This document shows, in pieces, positions 1 through 12,464 of a stretch of DNA of 64,000 nucleotides. The position numbers and the translations under genes were made by a program. The stretch comes from Cyanophora paradoxa (taxonomy: Eukaryota; Glaucocystophyceae; Cyanophorales; Cyanophoraceae). Below the pieces are notes generated by a model that saw only the letters and a program-made list of their open reading frames with translations, did no database searches and was not told the DNA's origin. The number at the start of each line of letters is the position of its first letter. The stretch's first letter is position 1. Where the stretch lies: contig QPMI01000139.1 of the NCBI GenBank assembly GCA_004431415.1, positions 1 to 64,000 of the forward strand, in the 5' to 3' direction.

Positions 1-146
1 CCCTAGACCCACGCAGCGATCAGTACGAGCGGCGAGCAAATGTCCACGTACTTGTGAAGGCAGCTCGTTAGGCGCGGCCTGTTCCCCGCGCTCGACCGCG
101 GCGGCGTACGACGTGTGCTTGGAGTTCGGAGTGCGACCCGCTTGCG

Positions 147-3100
147 ATGTGGCGCTCTTTGGGTCCCGGGCCTCTAAAACGGCTCTACAAGTTCCTGTTC
201 AAGCGCCTCATCGGTCGCTTCCTTAAGAACCCGCTCGACATCCGGCAGCTCGACGTGCAGCTCCGCGCGGGCGTCGTTGAGCTGCACAACCTTGAGATAA
301 GAGAGGATGTGCGCTTTCTCGCCCAGCGCTCTCTTTCAGGCTCAACGACGGCAGGTTGTCAACGACATCGTCGGAGTATCCGCGCTGACCGTCAGCAGCG
401 TGCGGCTGGCCAAGGCAGAGCTGCGCATTCCCTGGCGCACGTTCCTGCAGAGCGGAGTGGAGTTCATTCTAAAGGGAATTGAAGTCGTTGTCGAGCCGTC
501 CGGTTCGGGGGCCGCGGTTGTGCGGTTGCGCGTGAAGCGGCGTCTGATGGCGCCTCCAGATGCCGCTCGGCGAGATTCGGGCGGTGCGGGGGCCGCAAGC
601 GCCTGCGCGGCGGAGGCGTCGGCGGGGGAGGAAGCGGCGCGGGGTGCGGAGGCGGCGGAGGAGCTGGAGTCGGACGTGGAGGGGCTGCAGGTGCTGGCGC
701 GGCTCGTGGAGCGGGTCCTCTCGAGCGTGCGCGTGACCGTCCTCGACCTCTCCGTCCGCCTCGAGCTCCGCGCCGCCCCGGCCCCGACCGCCCTCGCCCT
801 CGTCCTCCCCTGGGCCACCCTCGCCCCGCTCCACCCCGAGCAGCCGCCCCCCCCGCCGGCTCCTGGTGGCGCTGGCGCGGGGCCGGGGGCCGAGGAGACG
901 CGCGCGGCGGGGAGGCAGCTGCGCTTCGGGGGCCTGCGGCTCCACGTCGGGGAGCTGCGCGGCCGCCGGCGGGGGAGCTCCGAGGGCGAGGGCGAGACCG
1001 CGGGGAGGAGGAAGGGAGCCCCGCTGGCCGCCCCGCCCGACCCGCCACGAGCTCCCGCTCCTTGCCGCCGCCGGCTCCGACCCGCCCGCCGCCCTCGCCG
1101 CCGCCGCCCTCGCCGCGGGGAGCGCGGGGAGGGCCGGCGGACAGCGTGACGTGGCGGCGGCTGGCGCCAGCGGCGGACGGGCGCAGCGGTCGAGATCGAC
1201 GCCCGCATCGCCGCAATCCACGTGCGGCCCACCCGCCACCGGCCGCCCGCCGCGCCCTCACCCGCCCGACAGGCCCGCCTCTCCCCGCGGCAGCTCGAGC
1301 AGCTCCGTGCCCTCGCCGCCGCTGTCTCCGAAGCCGCCGCCGCCGCGCGGCCGACGCCGCGGCCAGCGACGGCGGAGGGCGGGGCGGGGGAGGGCGGGCG
1401 GGTGTGGGTGACGGCGTCCGGGGCGGAGGTGCTGGCGCTGGGGGAGGGCGGGGAGGGGCCGGAGGGGGCGCTGGTGGAGGTGCTGCGGCACTCGGTGGGA
1501 GACCTCTCCGCTGCGGAACTCCTCTGCGAGGCCGCCGGCGAGGCCGCCCCGGGGGCCCCGCACCCCGACCCCGACTTCGACGAGGAGGAGGGGGAGCTGG
1601 AGGGGGAGGAGGGCGCGGGCGGGGAGGAGGCGGAGGAGGAGTCACTGGCGGCGTCGCTGCACGGGCTCGAGGGGCGCCCGGCGGGCCCGTCGGGCGCGCC
1701 TGCGCGGCCCTCAGGCGGGCCCGGCGCCCCGGCGGCGCCTCGTGGGGCGCGCCTGCGCCTGGGGGGCTCTCCCTCGCCCTCCTCACCGACTCCCTCTCCG
1801 ATGGGCGCGCTTGCGACTCCGCCCCGCCCGCGCCGCGCCGCGCCGCTGACGGCCGGCCGGCAGGTGCTCGGCGCACGCCTTCCCGCCCCTCATGTCCGAG
1901 CACGCCGCCCTTCTTACGACCTCCTGCTCGATCCTGTCCGCCCCGCCCCGCCCCGCCCGCCGCCCCGCCGTGTCGTGACGCGAGGCTCGGGGCGCAGGTA
2001 CCGGGGGGAGGGCCCCGGGGCGCCCCTGGTGGAGGCGAGCGTGGCGCGCCTCGCGGCCGCTGAGTTCCTTTTCCGCGGCGCGCCCGCCCGCCCGTCTAAC
2101 CCGCCGGCCCCGGCGGCCGCGCTGACGGGCGCCGCAGGGCCGAGGCGCCCGTCGCCGACCGCGCCATCGACCGCGCCCTCGCCGCCGCCCGCCGCGCCGC
2201 CGCCGCCCACGCCGCCGCCGCCTCCGGCGCGCCCCGCCCCGCCGGCGCCGGCGGCGGCGGCGGGCCCGGGCGGGAGGCTCCAGCGGGGGAGGAGGAGGAC
2301 TGGGACGCCTTCGGCCCGCCCGGCGACCCGAGGCGCGCCCGCCCCGCCCGCGCCACTCCCGCCCCACGCGTGCGTGACGGGGCGCGCAGCCTCTTCCACC
2401 GCATCCCGCTCCTCTCGTTCGGGGGGCCGCCGGGGACGAGCCGGGGCCGTGGGGCGGAGGCGCGGGCGCACGTGCGGGTGCGGGTGGAGGTGCGGGAGGG
2501 AGCGGGCGGGGCGCTGGAGGCGGCGGGGGCGGAGGTGCAGCTCGAGGCCGCCACCCTCCAGCTCCTCCCCTCCACCCCGGACCGCCTCGCCCCCTTCCTC
2601 CGCCCCGCCCCGGCCCCCGCCCCAGCCACCCCCCGCCCCGCCTCCTCTGCCCCGTGCGCCCGCACCGCACCGCCCGCACCCTCCTCCCGCGCGCTGAGCG
2701 GCGCGGCAGGCCCCTTCTCCCGCCCCGCAGCCGGCGGCCCCGCTGCGGGTGGCCGTCACCGCACCCTCCCTGCACGTGCGCCTGCGGTTCCCGCGCCCGC
2801 GGCCCCCGCCGGCAGCTTCTGCCCCTCCGGGTGCGCGCCGACCACGCCTTCTCGCGCGGCGCGCCGGGCCGACCGACGGGCCGGGCAGGCCGGAGCTGCC
2901 GCGGCGGGAGCTGGTGTCCGTGCACCTGACGGGCCCCGCGGGGAGCCTCGAGCTGCCGCGCGGGCGGGGAGCGCCGCCGCGCCCCTGCGCCTCGCCCTCA
3001 CCTGCGCCGCCCTAAAGGCCGCCCTCGACGCCCGCCCCGCCGTCCGCACCCCACCCTCCGCCGCCCGCCCTTGTCACCCCGCCGCTGAGCGCGTGCGCAG

Positions 3101-6100
3101 TGCCGGTGACCTTCCTCGAGGGGGGGCCCTGCTCGTTCCCGGGCCCCGCCCTGCTGCCCGCCTCGAGCTCACCCTCCGGCCCCGGCCCCGGTGGGGCGGG
3201 GCGGCGGCGGCGGCTGGGGAGGAGACGGCGGGGGAGCGGGAGCGGACGGCGTCGCGGGGCTCGCGGGGCTCGCGGGGCTCCCGCGCGGGGCCGCCCCTCG
3301 CCCGCCCCGGGCCGGGGCCGGGCCGGGCGGGGGCGGAGGCGGGGGCGACGCCTTCTCGGAGGACGAGGCGGCCGGCGCCGCCTTCCGCGAGGCCGCCCTC
3401 GCCGCCGCCGTGCGCCCCGCCCCGCCCCTCGCCCGAGCCCGGCCGAGGGGCGCCGCAGGGCGCCGGCTGGCGGGTCGAGGTGCCTGCGTGGCGCGCGACG
3501 CTCGCCAAGGCCGACTACGACCTCCTCGCCGCCCTCCTCGCCTCCCTCGCCCCGACGCCCCGCGCCCGCCCCCAGCCCCTCCACGCCCCTCCCGGCCCCG
3601 CCCCCTCCCCGGCGCCCCTCTGCCTCGGCCTCCCGGCGGCGGCCGCGGAGGAGGAGGCGGCGGCGGCGCGGGCCGGGCGGCGGTGCCGCGCTCGCCGCGC
3701 TCGGCGCGCTCGTCGTGCCGCTCGCCCTCCCCGGCGCCCTCCGCCGCCTCCTCGGCCGCCTTCCCCTCCCGCCCTCCTCCCGCTCCTCCTCGCCCTCCTC
3801 CGAGGGCCCTCCCTACCCGCCACCCCCGCGCCCCGCGGGGCGCACGGGGCGGCCTCCCATTGACCTCGCCTCCCTCCCCGCCGCCTCCGAGCTCCGCTGC
3901 GGCGCCCCTCCTCCCCATCCGCCCCCGCCTCCGCCGCCGCCCCCGCCGCCGCCCTCGGCGGCCCCTGCCTGGTCCTCTCCTCGGGAGGGCCGCTGCACGC
4001 TCCTCGGGGGCCCCGCGGCGCCCGCCGTGCTGGAGCTCTCGCTGCGGGGCGCGTGGGCGCTGGCGGCGGCGCGCCCGTGCGGGCGCCCGCTCTCGTACCT
4101 CCACGCCGCCGCCGACGAGGCCGCCCTCGAGGAGGCCCCCGCCGCCCCGGGGGCCCCACCGAGCCCCTCTGCGGGCGCGCCCCCTGGTGCCTCGCGGGGG
4201 CCGCCCCGGGAGCGCCCGCCGATGCTCGCGGCGACGCTGGTGGCGTGCGGCGCGGGGCCGGAGGAGGGCCCGCGCGACGTCGCCTGCACCCTCGCCCTCC
4301 ACAACGCCGCCCTCCGCCACCGCCCCGAGTCCGCCTGGCTCCCCGCCCTCACCGCCTTCTTCTCCCCGCCCGACCCCGCCCCGCCCCGCCCGCCGCGGGC
4401 CCCGCCGGAGCGCGCCGGGGCGGTGCGGACGCTGGTGCGGCTGCATGACTCGTGCCTCGAGTGGGGCGTCCCGGCGGGGCCCCCGGGCTCCCGCGGGGGC
4501 TGCGGCGGCGCTGGTGGCGGGGAGCTGCGGGCGCGGCTGCGCGGCGGGTCGCGGCGCTGGCGCCTCGCCGTGCGCGACGCCGCGCTGCACCTCCTCGACG
4601 AGGCGGCGCCGGCCCTCGCCCGCGGCGCCGGGCCCGCCCCCGCCGCCACCCCCGCCGACGCCCTCGAGGCCGCCGGTTTCGCCCGCGTCGCCGAGGCGGA
4701 CGGGCTGCGGCTGCGGGCGGCGGCGCGGGCCTCGCGGCGCGGCTGCGGGCGCTGCGGCTCGCGACGGCGCCGGACTCGCTCGCCCTCCTCGCCGCCCTCG
4801 CCGACCCTTCGCCCGCGACTTCCTCCCGGCCCCGCACCCGCCCCGCCCCGCCCGCGCCCCGCGGGGCCCACGCCCCGCCCGCCCCGCCCCGCCCTCCTCC
4901 GGCCTCGGCGGCCTTGCGGGGGCCGGCGGCGCGGCGGGGCGCGGCGGCGGCGGCTCGCCCCTCGCCGGCATCGACGAGTGCGCCTTCCGGCCGCCCCCGC
5001 CCCAGTCGCGCCCGGCGCCGCCGCCGCCGCCGCCCCGAGCGGGCCCTCGGCGGCGGCCGAGCTGCCCGGGCGGTCTGCGGCGGCGCCCTCGTCATAGCCG
5101 ACTACGTGCGGGACCCCGCGCGCCGCCCCGGGGCCCCCGCCGGCGCCCTCGCCGGGGGTCTGGGCGGGGGCGAGGGCGGGGTGCGGCCCGGGGGAGCTGG
5201 AGGAGGACCTGGAGCCGCTGCTGGGGCGGGGCGCGCCCGACTCGGCGGCCTGCCCCGCCGCCGCCTCCTTCCTGGGGCCCGGGCCCGCGGCCGAGCTTCT
5301 CGTCGAAGCGGCCTCCGAGGGGGGCGGGGACGGGGAGGAGGGGGACCTGGAGGACGGGGAGGGGAGCAGCGGGGCCGAGCACGGCGGGCGGTTGTACGGC
5401 CCCGCCGAGGAGGAGGAGGAGGATGCGGGGAGCGTCTCCAGCGGGGCCTCGAGCGCCGCCTCGGGCTCGAGCGACTACGATCAGTTCGAGGACGCCGCCG
5501 AGTGGCAGGCCCCCGCCCCGGGCCCCAGCCCGGGCGCCTCGCCGCGGGAGGGCGGGGCGGGGGGGCGCGGGGCGGGGCGGGAGGCGGAGCAGCGGGCGGT
5601 GTGGACGGCGCCCGAGGTGGGCGTCCGGGGCCTCCCCATCGTCCCCGACCACCTCGCCGCCCCGCCGCCGGGCCCCGGGGCCCCGCCGCCCCGGCCCCGC
5701 CCCCGCGGACCGCCCGGCGTCGCCGGGGGCGGGGTCCGGGGCCGGCGTGGCGGGTGACGCTGCGCGTGGACCGCGCCTCGTGGGCCCTCTTCGGCGGCTC
5801 CGACTTCGCCCCGCGAGCCCGCCCGGCCCCGCCCGCCCCGCCTCCCGCCCGGGCTCGGGCCCGCGGGGTCCGCCCCTGGCCGGCGCGGGGGCCGGCGGGA
5901 GCGCGGGGCGAGCCCCGGGCGGCGGCGTCGGGGGCACCCTCGGGCTCCTCCTGGCCCCGCCCTCCCTCCTCTCCCGCTCCCCGCCTCCCCGCCCCTCTCC
6001 GCCTCCCCGCATCCCTCCCGGCCGCCTCCCCTTCCGCCCCCCTCCGCCCTCGCCGCCGCCCTTTCCCGCGCCTCCCCGTCTGGTCCGCCGGCGCCGGCGC

Positions 6101-7860
6101 CGGCCGCGGCGAGTGGGGCGGGGGCGGCGGGCCGGTGCAGGCGGGCCGGGGCGGGGAAGCGGGTGGCGCGGGACACGAGCCGCGTGGTGGAGGCGGTGGT
6201 GGAGGGGCTGGCGCTGCGGCACGAGGCGCTGGAGGCCGCCGCGGGGGGCCCCTGGCGGCGAGCGCGGTGCTGACCGTCGCCGAGCTCTTCGTGGAGGACC
6301 GGGTGCGGAGCAGCGGCTGGCGCGCCCTCCTGCGCTACCGCGAGGAGCCCGGCGGCCCCGCGAGACGGGCAGCGCCACCCTCGCCGCCCGCCTCGACACC
6401 GTCCGCCCCGACCCACCCCCCGCCCCCGCCCCCGGGGCGGCGGTCGGCGCCCCGGGGGCCCCGTCCCCCGAGGAGCTCCGCCTCAAGGCACGGCCCCCGC
6501 ACCCGCCATCCCCCTCGCCCGGGCCGGCCTCCTGACGGGGGCGTGTGGCGGCAGGTGGCGCTGCTGCCGCTGCTGGTGAACGTGGACGAGGACACGCTCG
6601 ACTTCCTCGCCGCCTTCTTCGCTGCCGCCGCCGACGCCGGCGCCGGCGCGGGGGGCCCGCCGCCCCGCCCCGCCCGGCCAGGCCCCCGACGACGACCGCG
6701 TCGCCCTCTTCCGTGCGGCCCCCGCCCTCCCGCCTCGCCGCCCGGCCGCCGGAGCGGCGCGCTGAGGGGAGGGGCGCAGAGGTGGTGGAGGTGGGGCGCT
6801 GCGGGTGGCGGTGAGCTTCAAGCCGAAGCGGCACCGGCTGGCGGCGCTCGTGCCCCTCGAGCCCGTCTCCCTCCGCCTGCGCCCCGTCCGCATCGCGGGC
6901 GCCGCCGGCTGGGGCCCCGCCGCCGCCGCCCTCTACGCCGCCTGGCGCGCCGACGTCCGCCGCCGCCAGAAGCTCCGCTGCGCCCGCGGCCTCAAGCCCG
7001 TCCGCTACGCCGCCGAGCTCGCCCGCGCCGCCCGCGCCCTCCTCCTCGCCCCTACGCCCCCGCCCGGGGCCCCGCGGCCTCCTCCGCGGTCCGCCCGCCC
7101 CGCCCCGCCCGCCGCCGGCGGCGTGTGACGGGCGGGCGGGGCAGGCGTGCAGCGGAGCGTCGGCGAGTTCACCGCCCGCCTCTTCGGGTGCGCCCCGGCC
7201 CCGGTCCCCGGCCCGCGGCCCGCGCCCCGGGCCCCGTGGCGACGGGCCGGCCCGCAGGGTGGCGGTGGACACGGGGCTGACGCTGACGGCGGGGGCGGCG
7301 CACGCGCTGGCGGCCGCCGCGGGCCCGACCCCGCCGCCCTCCGCAGCCTCCGCGCCGACCCCCGGACTCCCTCGCCAGGGCCCGCCCCCGGCCCGGCCCC
7401 GCCCCGGCCCCGCCCCCGCCCCGCGCTCACGGCCAAGCCCCGGCCCGCAGGCGTGCAGCAGGGGTACGATGCGCTGCGGCGGGGCCTGCGGACGGCGCGG
7501 CGGGCGCTCGTCTCGCGCCCCGCGGAGACCCTTGCCCGGGCGGGGCCCCTGGTGCCGCCTCCGCGTCCGCAGCGCCCGGCGTGGGGCGCGTGGTCTGAGC
7601 CGGGGGGCAGGGGGCGGCGCGGGCTGCGGTGGAGGGTGTCCCCGTCGCCGTCGGCCACTCCCTCCGCGGCGCCGCCGGTGCGCCCCCGCCTCCCTCGCTC
7701 TCCTCGAGGGGGCTGATGGCTCGGGGGCGGGGCGGGCAGCCGGGGCGGCGAAGGTGATGGCGGGGGTGCGGGCGGCGACGGACCCCGCCTGGGCGGCCGA
7801 CACGCGCGCCAAGTACAAGGGCCACTCCACCCCGGCGCGGGACGGGGGGCGCGAGGCCGG

Positions 7861-7894
<34 letters not shown>

Positions 7895-7975
7895 CGGCGG
7901 GCCTCGTTCGGGCGGCGGGGGCCGGCCCCCGAGGAGGAGGAGGAGCCCGACGAGCTCGCCATGGGCGGCCCGTGA
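147..7975 (+). CDS. ATG2: ATG2-like autophagy lipid-transfer protein (multi-exon)
   Basis: ATG2 is a rod-shaped bridge protein that moves lipids from the ER to the growing autophagosome. The N-terminus is a chorein-type start: KRLYKFLFKRLIGRFLKN, then QLDVQLRAGVVELHNLEI. After a short intron (about 318-350) follow VSSVRLAKAELRIPW and the IPW-type strand typical of chorein proteins. Near 6.55-6.65 kb a segment reads LLPLLVNVDEDTLDFLAAFF, matching the conserved 'LNVDQD..DFL..FF' stretch of ATG2. At 6.8-7.05 kb come FKPKRHRLAALVPLEP and CARGLKPVRYAAELARAAR, like the conserved ATG2 C-terminal half. The end (7.45-7.97 kb) has QGYDALRRGLRTARRAL and GVRAATDP..AKYKGH, like plant ATG2 tails. VPS13 shares the chorein start but not this C-terminus. 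Many GC-rich introns interrupt the frame and I did not resolve each. Low-complexity Ala/Pro/Gly spacers are common. The downstream neighbour is on the opposite strand. Confidence 0.82.
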
Positions 7976-9051
7976 GCCCCCGGCCGCCCCCGGCCCGCCA
8001 CCTTCTTGAATTCGGGGGTCCTGGTCTAGCCCTCCGCGTCGACGTCGTCTTGCAGCTAGCTATAGGCTGCGTGTATAGCACGGTGCCCATGATCATGAAC
8101 GCTGCAGTCTCCAGCATGGTTGAAGAACACCATCTATTTTGCAGCCGGCAGCTGCAAAATTTGCAATACGTTTTTGCGGCCTGCCAGTGCAGCTGCCATG
8201 TGCATGCCATGATGGCCATGCAGCTGCTGCGCTAGTTGGCACCGTCGCACTGCGGCAGGCAGCGATGCATATGATCATGCCATGATGACTCAGTGATTCG
8301 ATGATCATCTAGATCTGGCGAGCCTCGAAGTCGAGCCACCTCGCCCCACTGCCAGGCTGCCAGGCTGGGCAGTGGGCACTGGAATGGGCCGGCGCCACTG
8401 GAGCTCATGATCATCGGATCAAATCATGATCAGTGACGGTGGGCCACTGGGCCACTTCCATTCAAGGGCTTGCAATTGAAAAATCAGATTGATTGCCGCA
8501 GTGCTGCGAACTTCCACTGAAATTTGGCGCGAGAAACTTTGAAATAGACTCTGAGATCTAGATCTAGAACAAAAGCTAGCAGGCCCTGAGCCAATGAGCC
8601 TCGGAGGGTATACGTACGCGTACTACAACTTGCAATGCGCTGGGACGGTCCTTGATAACCGCGTTGAACAGCCGCACTGCGGCAGTCCTCATGATGCCTG
8701 ATCCGTGATCACGATTCATGATCGGCTGCCAACCGTTGAATTGCAGCTCAGCGGCTGCCAGGCTGTGACTGCTCCACTGCCAGGCTGGGGGCCAGCCTGG
8801 CAGGCTGCCACTGGGCCGGGCTGAATACCAGAGACTACATCATGCGGCATGCACATGTGCATTCCCCGTGCCAATAACTGAAGGCCACGCGGCCCTGCGG
8901 CCCCGCGCTCTAAACGATGATCGAATCTTTCACCGAGTCATCTCACGATTGCACGACTGGGCGTGCAGCAAAGCATCGATATCATGGATGGCGGGCCGGG
9001 GGAGGTGGGGGGTGAGGGTGCGTGTGGGTTGGGAGGGAGCGGGGGTGCGGG
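7976..9051. other. Intergenic region with short palindromes and CAGGCTGCC repeats
   Basis: No convincing gene. Base composition drops sharply from the flanking coding DNA. The stretch is rich in small palindromes such as ATGATCAT and TGATCA (8090-8440, 8690-8730) and in repeats of the word CTGCCAGGCTG (around 8348-8372 and 8755-8810). It lies between the 3' ends of two converging genes, so it probably holds both 3' UTRs and nothing essential. Confidence 0.5.
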
Positions 9052-10736
9052 CTAGAGGGAGGCGTCGGCGAGGGAGGCGCGGGGGTCCCAGGAGCGCGCG
9101 GCGCGCAGCTGCTCGTAGAGCGCCCGCTCCGCCTCCGAGAGGCCGCCCCCGCCGGCCGCCGACGCCACGACCTGCACCCGCGCGAAGAGGTCCCCCGCGC
9201 CGCCGCCCTGCCCCCGCCCCGCCCCTCAGCCCGCGACTCCGGGGCCGGGGGGCGCAGCGGGGGCGGACCTTGATGTCGGGCCAGCCCTTGCCCTTGAGGC
9301 GGAGCAGCTGGCCGCTGCGGACCCCCGGGGGCACCTGCATGCGGACCGAGGGGCCGGCGGGGGTGGGGACGTCCACGGTGGCCCCGAGGGCCGCCTCGTC
9401 GGGGGCGAGCGGCAGGTCGACCTCGAGGCGGTGGCCCCCGCCGGGCGCCGCCGCGAGCTTGAAGACCGGGTGCTCGCCCACCTCGCACGCCAGCATCACG
9501 TCCCCGGGCCGCCCCGTCATCGGGTCGGGCGCGCCCCGCCCCGCCACCCGGATCTTTGCCTCGGGGTACGCCCCCGGCGGGATCCGCACCGTCACATTCT
9601 CCTCCCCGCCCGGCCCTGCGCTGCCTCAGGCGCGGGAGAGGCCGGGCGGGGGCGGGGGCCGAGGCGGGGCGCGGACGGGCGAGGCGGATGGAGCGGGTGG
9701 TGCCGCGGTACGCCTCGCTCAGCGAGAGCGAGATCCGCGCCGCCGCCTGCTGCGGCCCCGCGCCGCGCGCCGCCCGGGGCCCCCGGGCCGCCCGCCCGCC
9801 GCGCCGCCGAAGGGGAAGCCGGCCGCCCCGAAGGGCGACCCGCCCCGCCGAAGGGCGAGCCGGCGCCGCCGAAGGGGGACCCGCCGACGTTGACGCGGAA
9901 GTTGCCGGGGCCGCCCCCGCGCCCCCCGCGAAGCGCCCGAGCCTGCGCGGCGGTCACCGGCGGCGCCGGCGGGGGGCGCGGGGGGGCGCGAGGGGCGCAC
10001 AGGTCGTTGATGAACTCGTCGAACGAGCCATAGCGCCCGAAGCTGCGCACAGGCTCAGGTCCGGCTTCGGGGCGGGGCGGGGCGGGGCGGGGCGGGGCGG
10101 AGCGCACTCGCCCATGCCGGGGCCGCCGCCCGGGAAGCCGCCGGCCTGCTTCCAGTACTGCCCGAACTGATCGTACCGCTTGCGCTTCTCGGGGTCGCTC
10201 AGCACCTCGTACGCCTGCCCCGCCCCGCCCCGTCAGGCCGTGCCACCGGCCGGGCGCGGGGGAGGGGTCGGCGGCGCCGCCCGCACCTCGTTGATCTCCT
10301 TGAACTTGGCCTCCGCGCCGGGCGTCCGGTCGATGTCCGGGTGGCACTTCCGCGCCAGCTCCCGGAACGCCGATTTGATCTCCTTCGAGCTCGCGCCCCG
10401 GCTGACCCCCTGCCGTCCCGTGTCGGAGAGGGAAAACGCGGCTCCGCAGCGCGCTCTCGTGCGCACCAGGGTCGCGTAGTAGTCCTTGAAGTCAGTCTTT
10501 GCACACTGGACGTCAGAGACGCGCGGCAGGACCGCCGGCGCGGCCGAAGCCGCCGCTCTGAAAGACAGCCGCTGGCCCAAGAACGAGCCGGCCTCAAACC
10601 GAAGTTGCGCAGCAGGCTTGTTCGAGCTGCGTGGCCTCTTCGCGCAGCTAGCGTGCCGCGCTGAAGGCGCTTCGGCGTTCACGTGCACTCGCGCCCGGTG
10701 AGCGGGGGCGCCCTGCCACATGCATAAGCGGGGCAT
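9052..10736 (-). CDS. DnaJ/CbpA-type J-domain co-chaperone, probably plastid-targeted
   Basis: J-domain co-chaperone that delivers clients to Hsp70 and stimulates its ATPase. The J domain is encoded around 10.15-10.5 kb: [10 protein letters not shown], then an intron, [19 protein letters not shown], the HPD signature (RKCHPDIDR), and after another intron [21 protein letters not shown]. The last phrase closely matches cyanobacterial DnaJ, which argues for plastid ancestry. A Gly-rich linker follows; there is no cysteine-rich zinc region, so this is a type II (CbpA-like) protein. The C-terminal substrate domain reads [19 protein letters not shown] and [11 protein letters not shown]. The last exon ends [15 protein letters not shown]. 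About 85 residues rich in Arg/Ser/Ala precede the J domain and look like a transit peptide; I took the ATG at 10736, but an in-frame ATG further upstream (10925) is possible. It is divergent from the Rieske gene. Confidence 0.85.
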
Positions 10737-11069
10737 TGCGAAGCACAGTGAAGATGCTGGACGACGAACCTGCCACGCTAGCCGCGGCGCGCAGAGGGCT
10801 GTTGTAAAGCACGCGTGTAGATCATTCGAGGCTTCCATCCGGAGTGCGGGATGCGACCAGAGTCGTTTCAGCGAGCGCTCAAATCCGCTTCTAAACTTCC
10901 AAGTACCGCTATCGCTTGAGGCCACGCGCTTCTCTCAGCCACGAGTTCTGCGTGGTAGCCCCCCCTTCCCCTTCCCCCCTTCGTGCCGATCACAGCAGAT
11001 CGGGCTTCCCCCTCTTGCAAAGGCGGACGCCAGCGTCGTGCAGTGTTCACACGTTCAGCGTTCAGCTCG
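10737..11069. promoter_or_regulatory. Divergent promoter region between DnaJ and Rieske genes
   Basis: About 330 bp separate the chosen start codons of two divergent, probably plastid-directed genes, so it should hold both promoters. I see no clear TATA box. A C-rich tract (around 10960-10980) is the only obvious compositional feature. If the DnaJ start is really at 10925 the shared region shrinks to about 145 bp. Confidence 0.4.
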
Positions 11070-12464
11070 ATGAACGCGTTATTCAGCTTCGCCTCTGTGC
11101 CGGTGCGTGCCGCAGCGCGCGGCGCAGCTCGCACGCGCCGCGGCCCCCCAACTGCGGCCGAGCTCAAACGCGCCCCGCAGATGGTGGCCAGGCGGTCCGA
11201 GGTGGTCAGCCAGGATGAGATCCGCGTGCGGCAGCTTCAGAGCGCTAGCTCCAGCGCAGGAGCTCGAGTGACGATGAAGAAGCGCGGCACCAACCCGGGA
11301 CTTAAGGCGAACAAGCTTGACAAGTGAGCTCTGCCCCAGCGCCGCATGTGCCCCAACGCCACACGTGCTTAGCTTGACCGCGCGTGCAGGTCGTGGTTCC
11401 AGGCGCGCCTTTGCAGAGACGATCCCTAACATTGCCGTGCTTTACCGACACGTCCGCTTCGCAGGTCGCGGAGGTCGGCGTTTGGCCGATCGCCGATTTT
11501 GATCCGAACTGAAGTACGGAATGATCTGACGCGGAACCCCTTCACCCCTTCAGGTCGAGGGCTTCCAGGAGGGGCTGAACCGCATCGCCCTGGAGACGGA
11601 GAACCGGTGCGCGCCGCCCGCGCGCCCTCGCCCCGCGGGGGCCGGCCCGACCGCATCGCGCGCAGGACGGCCTTCTCCGGCGAGCGCGCTCGGGCGCCAG
11701 CGCTGCGCGGAAGGGGCGGGCCTGAGGCCGAGCCGCAGGGAACGCGATCTTCGTGATGAAGGAGGGCGGCGAGTTCTACGCCCTAGACGCGAATTGTAGC
11801 CACATGAAGTGCGCCTGCCCCGCCGACGGGCTGAAGTGCGCTCCCGCCCGCTCTCGCCATGACACGCCGCGCGCGCAGGTTCCCCCTTATCACTGGTCCG
11901 GCCGCATTCGAAAGGGGTTGATCCTAGGAGAGCGCCGTCTGACCTGCCCGCAGGGAAGGTGCAGGAGAACTGCATCAAGTGCCCGCTGCACGGCTCCCGC
12001 TTCGACATCGAGTGCGGCCCGCGCGGCCCCCGCCCGGCTGCAAGCGCGCTGATCGGCTCGGCTCGGCTCCGCAGCACGGGCGAGGCGAAGGCGTGGTGCA
12101 CGTTCCCGCCGGTGCGGCCCCGGCCCCGCCGCCGACCGCGCGGGGCGCGCCGGCCGGAATGCCGAGGCGGGGCGGCGCGCAGGACCCCCTCCACCAGAGC
12201 GTCGTCCCCAAGATCGTGCCCTCCCCTCCTCGCCGCGCGCGGCGCTCCCCTCGGCCGCCCCCCGAGGCGGCCCATGTGCAGGGCGGCTTCAACAACGGCA
12301 CCGCGACGCCCAAGGACATTCGCACGTACCCTACGAAGATCGTCGGCGGTGCGCCCCCGTCCCATCCCAGATCCTCTCCCCGGCTAGCTCAAGCTCGAGC
12401 GCGAGGCGTTGACCCGGGGCCCCCGGGCGCAGGCTTCGTCTACGTGCAGGTGAAGGACCCGTGA
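11070..12464 (+). CDS. Rieske [2Fe-2S] domain protein, probably plastid
   Basis: Small iron-sulfur electron-transfer or ferredoxin-like protein. The cluster-binding pairs are visible on two exons: CSHMKCACP (Cys-x-His, about 11798) and CIKCPLHGSRFDIECG (Cys-x-x-His, about 11970). These are preceded by VMKEGGEFYALDAN, a typical Rieske strand. The N-terminus from the ATG at 11070 (MNALFSFASVPVRAAARGAA) is Ala/Arg/Ser-rich and looks like a transit peptide. The exon starting near 11554 gives VEGFQEGLNRIALETENR. The C-terminus is GGFNNGTATPKDIRTYPTK, then after an intron FVYVQVKDP and the stop at 12462. The joins around 11325-11510 and at 11851 are uncertain. The motif spacing and CPLHGS fit soluble or plastid Rieske proteins better than cytochrome PetC, but I cannot name the exact family. 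At least five introns. Confidence 0.75.

Noticed and set aside
147-600. VPS13 rather than ATG2
   Set aside because: The chorein start is shared, but the DFL..FF segment, the GLKP..R segment and the LRR-like KYKGH tail match ATG2, and the length is too short for VPS13.
464-8001. Very long minus-strand open frames (up to 969 codons) opposite the ATG2-like gene
   Set aside because: They encode only Arg/Pro/Ala/Gly low-complexity sequence and follow from the lack of AT-rich stop codons in GC-rich DNA. The plus strand carries recognisable conserved motifs.
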